The notes beneath the pieces were generated by a model. That model saw only the letters and a program-made list of their open reading frames with translations, was not told the origin of the DNA and made no database searches. A DNA stretch of 64,000 bases from Hygrophila difformis (taxonomy: Eukaryota > Streptophyta > Magnoliopsida > Lamiales > Acanthaceae), in the NCBI GenBank assembly GCA_030278955.1, contig JAOANR010000001.1:41938890-42002889 (forward strand), in the 5' to 3' direction. The position numbers and the translations under genes are program-made. Positions within the stretch are counted from its first letter, which is position 1, and every line of letters begins with the position of its first letter. This document shows, in pieces, positions 10,065 to 21,598 of the stretch.

Positions 10065-11573
10065 ATGACTGGCGGCGCTAGGTTTAGGGCTCACCGAGGC
10101 GAACGGTTGCGGGAGGTCGAGCCGCCGGATAAGGCTGCATGGGCTGATGGGGATGGGAAGGACTGTCATATGGAGGACTCGCAGCCCGCTGCCAGTGGGG
10201 CTGGGGTGCGGGGGACGTCTGGAGGGTAGCGAGCGGAGGAAGGATCATCATATAGGGATGTGCTGAAGGGTAGGGAAGTTGGTGAGGAGGCGACAGAGGA
10301 GGATTTCACAAGGGACTTGTTGGCGGAGAATTTGATCACTTCTTCGATTGATGAGGGGAACACAGGGCTTCTGAAGTTTACTATTGACGAACAGGTCTTC
10401 AAGGATGCATGTCGTCCGTGGGAAGGGGCCTTGGTGATCAAGGTGTTGGGCACTCGGGTGGGATATTTAACGCTGAAAGAGAGGTTAGGGAGAATGTGGA
10501 GTTTGCAAGGGGAATTTATGCTTATTGGGGTTGGACATGGGTGCTACATTGCTAGGTTCGACCATGAGGAGGATAGAGAGAAGGTGATGACGGGTGGTCC
10601 GTGGATGTTGTTTGACCACTATGTGGCGATTATGACTTGGTCGAGGGACTTTGATCCGGCCAAAACTCAGGTTAACAAAACTTTGGTGTGGGCACGAATG
10701 TATGGGCTATCTATGCCGCATTATCGGAAAGACATTCTCACGGCGTTGGCGTCGGGAATTGGGAGGGTGATCAAATTTGATAAGGCTACGCTAACCACTA
10801 ACCGCGGCGAATTCGCTAGGGTATGCGTGGAGGTTGATCTAACAAAACCTGTGCGAGGGAAATTTATGGCAAATGAGACGTGTGTTCGGGTTGCTTATGA
10901 GGGCCTCCATTTGATATGCTCGTCATGTGGCCATTATGGACACTTCCAACGTGATTGTCCAACGGTGCCTGAAGAGACAAAGAGGGATGAGAGGGAGGAG
11001 GCGGTGGTTGACACTCCAGTTTCTGGGGAGGGTGTTGAGGCCAGAAGGGACAAGGGCACGAAGGGTATGGATGTAGATATGGGGAAGGCAGAGGGGGGAG
11101 AGGCTCAGTATGGGGAGTGGATGACGGTGGTTCGGAGACGGAATAAGTACCCGAAAAAAGGAAAGGAAGTAGGGGCGGCGGCGCCTGAGGGAAGTCGTAG
11201 TCATGTAGTGGAGGAGCAGGAGGTTGTTCCGGAGACACCGGCTGCGCCAGTGGTTAAGGACGGAGAGCACATTGTGCGAAGGGGGCAGGGGGATAAAAAT
11301 ACTGGTTGCACTCCAGTCCAGGTCAGAGCATTGGTGGTGGCGAGGGGAAATCAACAGCCGAGCCAAAGTTCCAAACGGCCTCGAATGGAGGATTATGGCG
11401 AGGAGGACAGTGGGGATGTTAGGGCTTCTGCATGGGAGGCAGCGGGGTCGGGGCTGCAGCAAAATGCTTTGCTTCGGCTTACAGAAGGGATGGATTGGGG
11501 TGCACGGGATCAACTGAGTGAGGATGGGGAGAGGGAGAGTTGGGTTGATGTTGACGATGCAAGTGTGCAGTAG
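10065..11573 (+). pseudogene. LINE ORF1 (DUF4283-type, CCHC zinc knuckle) with one amber codon
   Basis: ATG at 10065 (MTGGARFRAHRG) opens a frame that is interrupted only by TAG at 10227-10229 and then continues in the same frame through SYRDVLKG, a block typical of plant L1 ORF1 starts, to the stop at 11571-11573. The DUF4283-like region (LIGVGHGCYIARFDHEEDRE, GGPWMLFDHYVAIMTW) precedes a CCHC knuckle, CSSCGHYGHFQRDC, and a low-complexity basic/acidic tail. ORF1 proteins bind LINE RNA. The amber codon would remove or separate the first 54 residues; initiation downstream would keep the RNA-binding parts. An origin as C/T point mutation is inference. Confidence 0.85.
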
Positions 11574-11610
11574 GGCGGGGTGTGGTGTTTGCACGTTATT
11601 ATTATTATTT

Positions 11611-14600
11611 ATGATGTTTAGGGACTTTACGATAATTACTTGGAATGTGTGTGGTATATTGAGTCGTACGGCTCAACGTTGGTTGGCAGACTTGGTTCGT
11701 GATCACCGACCTGATATTCTGTGCATCATGGAACCTAAAGGAAAGTTTGAGAGGGTGAGAGGTGTGTTGGACAGGCTGGGTTTCGTGCCAGTGCATATTG
11801 TAGAGACTCATGGTATGGGTGGGGGTCTATGGGTGCTCCAGGCTAGGGCAAGTTTGGGCTGTCGAGTGGTGCTTTGGGATGTGCGACGTAGAATCATTTC
11901 GATTGAGCTGAGGAAGGGTAGTGAGCGTTGGTTATTCTCTGCGATCTATGCCGACCCTAATTATCAATGTAGAAAGGATACATGGACGGATCTCCAGGCT
12001 CTGGGAGGGCTTGTGTATGGGCCATGGATAATTATGGGACATTGGAATGAAATTACGGGGGAGGATGAAGTGGAAGGGGGTGTTTATTTGGCGGACAGGG
12101 CGGCTGAATTTAGGGACGCCTTGGAAGCCAATAATTTGCTTGAGGTGTCGACTGTTGGGCCGGCCTTTACCTGGTCACGCATGGCAGGGGGTGGAGGGAG
12201 AATAAGCAAGCGGCTGGATAGAGGATGGGCGAATATTGAGTGGATTAATAATTTTGAGGAAGGGCGCATAGTCCACTTGCCGAGGTTAGGGTCGGATCAT
12301 TGTCCGTTGAAGCTAGTATGTGGGGAGGCGAGGAGGGCGGCCTGTCCGAGACCCTTTAGGTGGGAAGCAGCATGGAAAGAACATGTGGGCTACCGGAATG
12401 TAGTCAGCGGCAGCATACTGAATAGGGGGACTGACTTAGCTGGCCTGCTTGCTGAGGTACAATCACAGTCTATGCAATTTAATAAAGAAGTATTTGGGAA
12501 CATTAGAGACCGCAAGCGCAAGCTCAAGAATCGTATACTGGGTGTCGAGAGGAGGCTTGTTCATGTAGATTCGGCTTGGCTTCGGCGGTTGGAGGGTGAA
12601 TTGAAGGCCGAACTGGAAAGCCTACTAGTACAAGATGAGCTGCTATGGTACCAGAAGGCTAGGGATAAGTGGATTAAGCACGGTGACAGAAATACAAAGT
12701 ACTTTCATGCCCGCACCAAGGTTCATAGAAAGAGGGGGAGGATTTATGGGCTCCAGATTAACGGGGAGTTGGTCACGGATCAGGAAGTCTTACAGCAACA
12801 TGCGATTAAACATTTTGAGGACATGTTTTCAGCTCATATTGAGGCACCTGGAGGGGCGGATGGGCCACGACTGTCACCATTGAGTGATAGTCAGATTACC
12901 TTGGAGGAGGAAGTCACTCCGGAGGAGGTGGATGCAGCTATGAAATCTATGCGACCGTTCGCGGCCCCAGGGCCGGATGGGTTTCCAGCGGCCTTCTTTC
13001 TGGAGTACTGGGATATTCTGAGGCCGGTGGTTGTGCCGAAGGTCATTGGCGCTATGGAGTCGAGAATTTTGCCTGAGGGTGTGGCGCATGCCTTCATGTG
13101 CTTATTGCCTAAGGTGGAAGTTCCTAGCTCACTATCACAGTATCGGCCCTTGACATTATGCAATGTCATGTTCAAACTAGTAACCAAGATCCTGGTGAGG
13201 CGATTGAGACATATCTTGGTGGAGGTTATTAGTCCATTTCAGTCGGCGTTTCTTCCAGGGAGAGGGACGGCGGATAATGGGATCCTTTTGCAAGAAATTA
13301 TAGCCACCATGGAACGGCCGAGGCCGGCGTGTAGGGCAGCGGTTCTAAAGATAGACCTCGCTAAGGCGTATGATACGGTGAGGTGGGATTTCTTGGAAGC
13401 TTGCCTCGTTGAATTGGCTATTCCGCAAGGATGTCGGAAGTTTATCATGGCATGTGTTCAGTCGACAAGCTTTTCTATACTATGGAACGGGTCCCCTATT
13501 GGTCACATAAAGGCGGGACGAGGATTGAGGCAAGGAGATCCGCTGTCGCCTTACCTTTTTGTTATTGTTATGGAAAAACTGTCTAGGCTTATTCTGGAAG
13601 AGGTGGAGACCGGAAGGTGGAAGCAGGTGGCACTGCGGCCGGGGGGGATAGGGATCTCCCATCTAATGTTTGCTGATGACTTGATATTATGCAGTGAGCT
13701 TGAGGAGAATAGCATTTCTTGTATTGCCGAGGTCATGCATCGCTTTGGTACGCGGTCAGGTTTACGTATGAATGCTTTGAAGTCTAATGCGTTTTGTTCG
13801 CCATGTGCGACACCCGAGGAAGTGGCGTGGGTTAAGGATTACTTAGATATTTCTCCTGTGCCTGAGATTGGTAAGTATCTAGGTTTTCCTATTATACATG
13901 GGCGGATGAAGTTGTGTCACTTTGATGGTGTTTTAAAGCGACTGGAACAACATTTAAGTTCATGGTCGAGTTTTTTGTTGAATAAGGCGGGTAGAATCAC
14001 CAAAGCAAGGGCGGTGTTATCTGCCATACCGGTGTATGTGATGCAGGTGCATTTGCTGCCCAAGGGTGTGTGCAATGCAATTGACAAGCTAGTGCGACGT
14101 TGGATTTGGAAGGGGTGTGAAGGCCGAGGGTTGCACCTGGTAGGTTGGCCGAAGCTTACACGGAAGCGGGAGAATGGTGGGCTGGGCATTCGAGCCTCGC
14201 ATACGATGAATCTCGCCTTGCTTGGAAGGCTAATTTGGGATCTATTGGTGAATCAGAATAAGTTGTGGGTACGAGTTATTCGAGATAAATACGAGTTGGC
14301 TCCTGGCCAATTCCCACAAGATTCATATCGGGGTACCAAGGTATGGAAATCATTAATCAAAGTTGGAGAGGTGTTTAAGAAAGGGTATGGTGTGCGTATT
14401 GGTGATGGGGAGAGTTCAATTTGGTATTCTCCATGGTATAAAGTGGAGTGCTTGGCGGATTTAGTCCCGTTTGTTCACTATAACGACGTTCATATTAAAG
14501 TGAAGGACTTGATTTGTGATGGCAAATGGAACTTGGCACAGTTGTATTCTTGGATACCTCAAGATGTGAAGCTTAACATTATGGAATGGTCGATCCCCTA

Positions 14601-15672
14601 TCTATCGGCTAGTACACCAGATTTGGTTCACTGGAGGGGGGAATGGACAGGGGTATATACTGTCCGGGATGGATATCGAGCGCAGCTTGGAGAGGAGGCG
14701 GGCGCGAATGGATGGTGTTGGATGTGGCAGGCATGGATTCCCGAAAAGATTGGAGTAATGCTATGGTTGCTTGGACATGATTCTCTGCCGTGCAACAATA
14801 TGAGATACAAGAGAGGGCTGGCCTCCTCACCCTTATGCACCATTTGTGGATCGGATGAAGAGACCTGGAAACATTTGTTTTTTTCGTGTCCATGGGCTCG
14901 CCACCTTTGGACAACGAAAGGAACACCCATGGAGGGAGTGGTTGATAGTGTTGAGGACAGGGACGTGAGGCACTGGTGTGAATGGGCGACAAAGACCTGG
15001 AGTGGTAATTTTATTGCTATGTGGATTATATGGTGTGAAAGGAATAGGAGGATATTCAAGGGCGATATGAGCAGGCAAGATGATTTGTTGATGAAAGTTA
15101 GGGTTTTGAGTGAAGCCTTGGAGCGGGCTCGTAGCAGGAGGAAGGTGGGACGGACGCCATGCACGGTCACATGGATAGAAGCGAATATGGTTGGGGTGGT
15201 GCTCCATTCGGATGGCTGTGTCATGCAGGCGTCGGGCAAGTCCGGGTTCGGAGCTGTGCTGCGGTCTCACCAGGGACGTTGGCTTGCAGGCTGCGGAGGT
15301 CAGCTGGGGAAACGCGAGGTTGTTGAAGTGGAGCTCATGGCGCTCTGGCAAGGGCTGCAGCTGGCGAGGAGTAAGGGGACGGAGGTGAAGTGTTGTTACG
15401 TCGATTCGGCGGAGGCGGTCAGATTAGTGCTCAAGGAAGGAAATCAACGGCACCAACTTTGGCCATTGATCAGGGACATCCGAGAGGAGCTAAAGCGCGG
15501 TGAAGGCTGCTTGGTTCGACATATATTTCGGGAGGATAACCAAGTTGCTGACGCTTGTGCCAAACGTGCGGCGGATCTTGATGAGTTCTACACCTTGTGG
15601 GCGTTTCCTCCAGATGATATTCGCGAATTAGTGGACCAGGATGCGGCGGGGACTGTGTTTGTTCGGACTTAA
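11611..15672 (+). CDS. LINE ORF2: endonuclease, reverse transcriptase, RNase H
   Basis: I chose ATG 11611 (or 11614), 38 nt after the ORF1 stop, because it begins the canonical FTIITWNVCG endonuclease start; the frame is open without a stop for about 1353 codons. Order: AP-like endonuclease (WNVCG; IMEPKG; GSDHCP, residues about 1-225), reverse transcriptase (PFAAPGPDGFP; YRPLTLCNV; GRGLRQGDPLSPYLF; FADD near residue 687), a zinc-binding RVT region (WMWQAWIPEK...CTICGSDEETWKHLFFSCPW, near 1030-1100) and RNase H (HSDGCVMQASGKSGFG; E; YVDS) from about 1195. An oddity is GHWNEI near residue 143, where the endonuclease family has GDFN: the catalytic aspartate is His. RT and RNase H residues look intact. 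As sequenced, nicking activity is doubtful. Confidence 0.92.
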   Translation: MMFRDFTIITWNVCGILSRTAQRWLADLVRDHRPDILCIMEPKGKFERVRGVLDRLGFVPVHIVETHGMGGGLWVLQARASLGCRVVLWDVRRRIISIELRKGSERWLFSAIYADPNYQCRKDTWTDLQALGGLVYGPWIIMGHWNEITGEDEVEGGVYLADRAAEFRDALEANNLLEVSTVGPAFTWSRMAGGGGRISKRLDRGWANIEWINNFEEGRIVHLPRLGSDHCPLKLVCGEARRAACPRPFRWEAAWKEHVGYRNVVSGSILNRGTDLAGLLAEVQSQSMQFNKEVFGNIRDRKRKLKNRILGVERRLVHVDSAWLRRLEGELKAELESLLVQDELLWYQKARDKWIKHGDRNTKYFHARTKVHRKRGRIYGLQINGELVTDQEVLQQHAIKHFEDMFSAHIEAPGGADGPRLSPLSDSQITLEEEVTPEEVDAAMKSMRPFAAPGPDGFPAAFFLEYWDILRPVVVPKVIGAMESRILPEGVAHAFMCLLPKVEVPSSLSQYRPLTLCNVMFKLVTKILVRRLRHILVEVISPFQSAFLPGRGTADNGILLQEIIATMERPRPACRAAVLKIDLAKAYDTVRWDFLEACLVELAIPQGCRKFIMACVQSTSFSILWNGSPIGHIKAGRGLRQGDPLSPYLFVIVMEKLSRLILEEVETGRWKQVALRPGGIGISHLMFADDLILCSELEENSISCIAEVMHRFGTRSGLRMNALKSNAFCSPCATPEEVAWVKDYLDISPVPEIGKYLGFPIIHGRMKLCHFDGVLKRLEQHLSSWSSFLLNKAGRITKARAVLSAIPVYVMQVHLLPKGVCNAIDKLVRRWIWKGCEGRGLHLVGWPKLTRKRENGGLGIRASHTMNLALLGRLIWDLLVNQNKLWVRVIRDKYELAPGQFPQDSYRGTKVWKSLIKVGEVFKKGYGVRIGDGESSIWYSPWYKVECLADLVPFVHYNDVHIKVKDLICDGKWNLAQLYSWIPQDVKLNIMEWSIPYLSASTPDLVHWRGEWTGVYTVRDGYRAQLGEEAGANGWCWMWQAWIPEKIGVMLWLLGHDSLPCNNMRYKRGLASSPLCTICGSDEETWKHLFFSCPWARHLWTTKGTPMEGVVDSVEDRDVRHWCEWATKTWSGNFIAMWIIWCERNRRIFKGDMSRQDDLLMKVRVLSEALERARSRRKVGRTPCTVTWIEANMVGVVLHSDGCVMQASGKSGFGAVLRSHQGRWLAGCGGQLGKREVVEVELMALWQGLQLARSKGTEVKCCYVDSAEAVRLVLKEGNQRHQLWPLIRDIREELKRGEGCLVRHIFREDNQVADACAKRAADLDEFYTLWAFPPDDIRELVDQDAAGTVFVRT

Positions 15673-15776
15673 GGGCTATTGTGAGGCTCTGAGTCGACTT
15701 TAATATCTGTTTTTTTGTTTTTTTGTTTTTTATTTTCCTTTATTTGCTCGCCTTTTTAGGCTGTGTCACCCAAAAA

Positions 15777-15792
15777 AACTATCCAGCAGCAT
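15777..15792. repeat. LINE target-site duplication, right copy
   Basis: Exact partner of 10015-10030. LTR sequence of element B resumes directly after it (AATTTATTTC). Confidence 0.92.
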
Positions 15793-18020
15793 AATTTATT
15801 TCAGGGCTTTATTTAACAACACATTTCGCATGATTTAAAATAATAGCCATAATTTAAATAAAGCATTTAAATAATTTAATTGGACAACAAACATAATTTA
15901 ATCTAATTTAATTTAATATCCCCATTACATCCCAGATTTAGTATTTCAAGTATTTCACGATTGCATCGCAATCTCAACAAGTCTAGCCGGTAGCCCGGCG
16001 GCCGCAACCGTATCAGCCATACCCAGTACCACTCCGGAGCCTCGGGAAACCCATGTGGATATTCTCGAGAGTGTAGGCTCTATATCTCATGCCTTTTTGG
16101 CAATATCATATCTCAAGTTTAGCGCGCGGGGTCACCATCGTCCATTAAGGCACGAAGTGAATCGTTAGGGGGCACCCTGCAGAGCACTCACCCCTAATTT
16201 TAATTTATCAAGTTTTTAAGGGGATTTAATTTCAAAAATCTGATTTAAATTTTATTTATTTGAAAATAATATTTCAATTTATTTCAACCCTAAAGGTTAA
16301 CTCCATGTTTTAACAAGATTTCAAAATTTGATTTCCGGTAAACCACAGTTTACTCTAAAATTCGTCTAAAATCAGATTTAATTCCAAAAATTCCAAAATT
16401 TCACGACTGACTCCGAAACGTCGATATCTACAACTTTCGTGTTTTAACATTTTTAATCCAAGATACCGAAGTAGGTCAAAAACACCAATTTTCACAGAAA
16501 CACAGATCTGTCCGAATTTCATATGTCACAGTTTAGAGATTTCAAATTCTACCATAGCAATTCAACTCCAAATTTGATGAAATTTTACAGAGACCATCTT
16601 AAGATATTTATCTACAACTTTCATGTTCGGCCAAAGATCTAAATCAGTCTGGAACCTATGTCAAAAACGTGATCAAGATCAGACCTAAGTTCTGTCAAGA
16701 ATTTCAAGAACTAGATTCAAGCAGTTCGGTTTCGGTTTGTTTTCGCATATCAAATCATCTCTAAAAATTCTCAAAATTTTACAGTAGATATATCTAAGCC
16801 TTAGGAACATTTTTTGTGTTTTAAGTTTTTCCGTTTGAAGTCGTTTTAAGGTTCGGAAAAATTCGTCAAAACTGTTGCATCGATAGAAAACATAAGTTGG
16901 CAGATTTACGATTTCTTGTTAAATCTTTTAGTTTCGAACGTTTTAATTCCTCCCAAAACCATGTAAGAGTTAACTTACTGATTTGTGAACGTCCGGGATG
17001 TCTATTTCGAAGGCGTGGCTTCCAGTTCACCGTTTCTCCTCTCCGTTCGTCGGGTTCCTCGTTCTATATCCGATTCGGGGTGTAAAGAGAAGAGAAACGA
17101 GGTTAGAATCCGTTTTCGGATTGAAACGAACAAGGATTATTCAGACTAGGGCTTACCACACGTTGGAGATCTCCTGATTTTCGTCCAACAGCCGCTGTCT
17201 CGGTCTTTTGGTGCCTCCGTTGACTCCGGGATTATGACTTTTGTGTATAGAGAGTATCGTCGGGTTTTGAAAAAGGGTTTAGGGCTTCCGAGGGGGTTAA
17301 TTTGTAGATAGCTAAGACCTAGGGCGTCCAAAATCTGACCCTAAGGGTCTTGAGTCGAGAGACGTTCAACCGAAAGTCGAAAAATCCGCGTTCGGGCGAG
17401 AGATTCACGCAACGGGCGAATCTGTCTTCTGGCGCGGGGTTGGCGCGCCTTTCCCCATATTAGCGCGCGGCTAACGCCTGGACTTCGGTCCGGGCGGGTC
17501 GTGCGATCCGTCGTGCTTTACCGCCTCTCTTTCGGGTTTCTATCCCTCTATGCTCTCGGATTCCAATTTCCGGACTCTCTTCGGGTTCCTATTTCGTGTC
17601 GTTATTTCTTCCGGATCTAAATTTACGTTTTGGCTCGAATTCTCGAGTTCATTTATATCGGGTTCCCGTGTAACGACTTATTTAACTTTAATTTCTTTTG
17701 TTTAATTAAATCTCTTTTAATTAATTTCATTTCTCATTTCTTCTATATTTATTTATTTAATGTATTTACTGATTTATTTGTTTATTTATTTATTTATTGT
17801 ATTTATTTTATGTTGCAAAATTCTCGGGTATTACATCAATTGACTCTGATGCTTGCGAAGTCACATGTGCAAAATAGTATGAACATAATATATCATGAAT
17901 ATGGTAATTACTCTAAATGCGTGATAACCAACATACATAGAGTACATAGAGTATGGTAACCAACATATATAGAATATGATAACCAATATACAAGTTATTA
18001 AGTGGAGTATTAAACTCTTA

Positions 18021-18770
18021 CGGGGCGATTGGTTCGGGGGATCTGAGATTCCCACTGAGAATCTTGGGTAGGGAGTGAAACATGCCCATGTTTGGTTCGG
18101 GGCATGTTTCATGTGGGAATGTCACATTCCCACCGAGGTGGGAATGTTGGGTGTTTTAGGTGGGAATCACATTCCCAACTGGAGGGCAGGTAATCTTATA
18201 TTACCACATCCACTTTACCTACTTTTATATTAATTTGACTTTTATACCCTCACTTTTTATACTTATTTTATTTTATAAATTTAGTATTTATATACTAAAA
18301 TGTTAAATATATGAAATTTAATTTTAAAAAATAAATTGAAAAATTCTGAAAATTATTTAAACATATTTTTTAATATATATTCTCATATTTATTTATTTTT
18401 ATATTTTCTTAAAATTAACTTTTCTTCTATATATAAAACAAAAATAATAAGGATTTAGAAAAATTAAATAAGTAATTATCATACAATAAATTACATATAA
18501 AGAATTTTCAATATTTTAAAAAATAAATCGGCTTAAATATTTCTATTGTGTAGCAAAATAACATATTTATAACATTCGTTCAATTGAAATTTAGGGACAT
18601 TATGGTAAATTAATTAGAACTAGAAATCTGAGATTCTCAATCTAACCAAACGCAATAATCTTAAAACATCAAAAAATAAGATTCCCGGCAATCTCATATT
18701 CCCAGTAATCTTACATTCCCAGCAATCAAATTCCCACTGGTAATCTAAGATCCCTCCAACCAAACGCACC
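18021..18770. mobile_element. MITE with about 30-bp inverted ends (GGGGCG-TTTGGTT class)
   Basis: The left end CGGGGCGATTGGTTCGGGGG and the inverse of the right end CGGTGCGTTTGGTTGGAGGG match over roughly 30 bp with some mismatches. The 750-bp interior is AT-rich and noncoding, with repeated 'TGAGATTCCCA' and 'TCACATTCCC' motifs near the ends. The ends resemble Harbinger/Tourist-type or hAT MITEs. Flanking TTA and TAG do not make a clean target duplication, so the superfamily is unresolved. Confidence 0.65.
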
Positions 18771-18884
18771 GTAGGACCTTAATTCTAATTATTTTAAAGT
18801 GGGGCTTTGACTTTACAAAAGATTTATCGCGAGGCCTTAACTCTAGTTTTCCCTAAACTAGTATTACTCCCGCCCAATGGGCAA

Positions 18885-19065
18885 CACTGTGAAAAATTTG
18901 AAAAAAAAAATCGAATTTAACAAATAAAATTGTTCAACATTATTATGTCGATTACATTCCCCAAGCTCCATAAATTATTTCAAAAATTATATGAAGAAAT
19001 GTATACAATGTACAACGACCAGACAATAAACAATACACAACTACCAATAATTTATATATTATAAT
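18885..19065. repeat. Diverged direct repeat, left of the CACTA element
   Basis: About 180 bp from 'ATGGGCAACACTGTGAAAAA' to 'CTACCAATAATTTATA' aligns by eye, in direct orientation, with 22695-22880 on the other side of the CACTA transposon. Shared landmarks are TTCAAC.TTATTATG.C.ATTACAT, TAAATTATTT, and ACTACCAATAATTTATA. It is far too long and diverged to be a target duplication. Confidence 0.6.
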
Positions 19066-21354
19066 TTATTTCCTTAAAAAATATTACACTACAAGAAAAA
19101 AACAGTTTAGCGACCGGAATCAACGACCGCTAATATGCGGTCGTCATCAGCGACCGTCTCAGCGACGGAACAGAGACGGTGGTGGTTTAACGACCGTATG
19201 GATGACCGATCCTCGGGGCATTGGTGGGCTGTGAGTCAACGACCGTTTGAACGACCGTTTCTTGACGGTAACGACTGTACTTACGACCGGCTTAGACGGT
19301 CGCTAAGCTAGGGTTATAAGCTTTCCCCTATTCCCGCTGTAAAACACAACTACAGAAACCCAGTCGATCGTTGTGGCGATTTTTACCGGCGCTTCCGTCG
19401 TTCAACGGCCCCGACCACCGCCCTCCGTCGCAACCGTCTCGTCGACGTTCTCCGAGCCACCCCCCTGAACCGTGAACCCCCTCCACCCCATCACACTCCG
19501 TCGAGACGCCCTGCACCCCTGGTAACGCCCCGCTGCCTGGCTCCTCCGCCGTCGAAGACAACCCCACGGCGGTGGACCTTTGTTTGTTTGTTTACCGTTC
19601 GCGTTGGCAGTCGGAATTTGGGCCAAGGTATGAGTTCGGCGCGGCATGAGCAGTGCCATTTCGCAAGCTTCATTTTTTTTTAATTTTTTTTTGTTTGCTG
19701 TGTAATGGTAGTTTTGAAGTGCAAAATTGTTTTGTGATGTGCTATCTCTTCTCTTGTTTGTGCGAAATTGTGAAGTGCAATTTGGTTTTTTTTTTTTTTA
19801 CGGTCTAATTGTTCACATTTGCAATCTGGAACGTTCTTTGCAATTGGGATTTTTTATTTTTTGGCCGTTCAATGGGTTGGAAATTTGTGAAGTGCAATGT
19901 GGTTATTTTCTTTGCTGTTTAATTGTAGTTTTTTACAATCTACAAATTGTTTTGGGAATATGCTGTGATTGGGATTTCAAATGGTTTTGCTATTTCGATG
20001 GTGTTGGAATGTGGGGTGATGTTTTTGCTTGTTTTGGTATTGAGGAACACAAATTGAATGTAGTTTGATTGGTGTAATTTGATTTAAGTCTTGAATAAAT
20101 ATTTTGGGAAGAGGTCTTGGACCGTGGGGGTGATGTTTTTGCATATTTTGTTGAAGTTTCTTTTTTATATAGTAATATGTTCTAAAATGGTAGTGATTGT
20201 CTGATTTATTATAACTTCCAGATCAAATATGTCACTATAACTTGCCCGTTTCCATTCGACTTTTCAGATCTCGTAAGGGAAGAGACAAAAGGTTCGTGAG
20301 CCCTTCATTGGACCCGAATTAGCTTGATATTTGGGATTGTATGCAAGGTACACGAAAGCAATCTCTCTGGATTTCTATCTGTTAGTTTGATGTTTTGATG
20401 GATTTTTTACTATGATGACTTTGCATTGCGGTGAATTCAGTTCATTGGAGTAGATATTATGTTATTTGAATGATTATCAAGGGAAATTGTTGTTTAACTT
20501 GTTGTAAGATTGTTTAGCTTGTTAATTATATTGTTAAATTCTGAAATCTTAGTGTAGATTGTTTAGCTTAGCATTAACATTAATTTCCTCGAATACATAG
20601 AGAAAGGGAAATCCTTTTCCAATAAAGTTAGATGAAAGCATTTGAGTTATTTAGTTAGCTTATAGTATGATTATTACGGTTAACATTACAATGTTTGGTT
20701 TATAAGTATCAAGAGAATTATAAGCATGTGTGAAAAGGTCAGAAAGTTCATTTTCAACCTATTCTAAATTAATAAATTATAGTACTTATTTTTCAAGTTC
20801 AAAAAGTTACTTACTAAACACCATTATAAGTGGTTGCTCCAAATCAAACTAACTTCTACCTGGCTGAACAACCTCAAAAGTGAGTCCAAAGGTTGAAAGG
20901 ATAAAATGCATAAAAACTCAGATATTAGCTGGCTTTGTGCAATATATAGAAGCTTGCTGCAAATCAGATCCCATCCTAGGTATCATAGGTTTAATATGTT
21001 GATTTGAATTTTAATATATCATCCTAGACCTCATATGACTTTTAGTAAACAACCCTTGTTATTTGTGATACTAAAAATGGCGTTTAGCAAAGCGTGCCAT
21101 GGTGTGTACCCTTGTTATACTAAAAATGCTTTCAACCCCTAAAATCCTAAAATCGGGTGCATTTCTAATCTGCTGTTCTGCATGTTACCTGTTGGGCAAG
21201 GGCCGCAACCCCATATAATGTCATTCTTGTTAGTGTCATTCTTTTTATAAACTACAAATAACAACAAAAAGAATTCCCATATAATATGTTTCTTTATTAA
21301 AAATTTATGTTTTGGTTTAAGCATTTTTTTCCTTTCCTAAAATTCAGTTAGACA

Positions 21355-21561
21355 ATGGAGCGTAGTTGGATGTATCGTCCACGCGGCGGGGAGCTAACAC
21401 CTGAATTCAAGGAAGGTGTGAAATCCTTTCTTCGGGTTTGTCGTGCAAACCCCGAATGTGATATAGTAGAAGGGATGATAAGGTGTCCTTGTGCAAGATG
21501 TAAGAATAGATGTTATTTATCAGATAAGGAAATACTAGGACACCTGTACAGTCAACATTAA
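21355..21561 (+). pseudogene. Transposase-associated domain fragment of the CACTA element
   Basis: The 68-codon frame begins MERSWMYRPRGGELTPEFKEGVKSF and contains CPCARCKN, the cysteine pattern of the plant transposase-associated domain usually found at the N-terminus of CACTA TNPD proteins. It stops after GHLYSQH, where intact relatives continue into the transposase. The catalytic part is missing, so this is a remnant. Confidence 0.8.
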
Positions 21562-21598
21562 TTTACCACGTTATTTGTACATTATAAATATGTTTTAG

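Larger units (their letters stand above)
10031..15776 (+). mobile_element. Full-length L1-type LINE (plant L1)
   Basis: The element is bounded by exact 14-16 bp target duplications, has a 5' leader of about 35 bp, ORF1 (zinc-knuckle protein), ORF2 (endonuclease, RT, RNase H) and a T-rich 3' UTR ending in a short A run at 15772-15776. It sits inside the 5' LTR of element B, so it is younger than B. GC content of the coding part is clearly above the surrounding LTR. Confidence 0.93.
2717..17835 (-). mobile_element. Element B: rearranged Ty3/gypsy chromovirus-like element with an antisense gene
   Basis: This is a minus-strand LTR element. Its 3' LTR is on the left (broken by element A, remainder outside the window) and its 5' LTR is on the right (9508-17835, broken by a LINE). 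Internal parts, read on the minus strand, are: a PBS-like site at 9493-9501, a tandem-repeat leader, a broken coiled-coil ORF in the gag position, a 3-kb region carrying an opposite-strand gene, then RNase H, integrase and chromodomain, and a polypurine tract at 3633-3650. Gag, protease and RT are absent, so it could only move with proteins supplied by relatives. TCAAT at 17836-17840 would be the right target duplication; the left one is out of the window. Confidence 0.82.
9508..17835 (-). repeat. Right (5') LTR of element B, interrupted by a LINE
   Basis: On the plus strand it begins TGTAACACCCCGG at 9508 and ends GGGTATTACA at 17835. Removing the LINE (10031-15776) and one copy of its target duplication leaves about 2.57 kb. 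The part 16931-17835 matches the left LTR. Its TATA equivalent (17306-17300) reads TACAAAT rather than TATAAAT. The head shares 'TGTAACACCCCGG..TTGGTCACCCAGG..GGA' with the solo LTR at 60589, indicating related families. Confidence 0.87.

Noticed and set aside
10864..15351. Several long antisense frames within the LINE at 10031
   Set aside because: They are mirror frames of GC-rich LINE ORF1 and ORF2, rich in Pro/His/Ser, with no domain and no independent start context.
19328..19673. Overlapping minus-strand frames in the CACTA 5' region
   Set aside because: They fall in a GC-rich presumed leader exon and have no recognisable domain or consistent frame.
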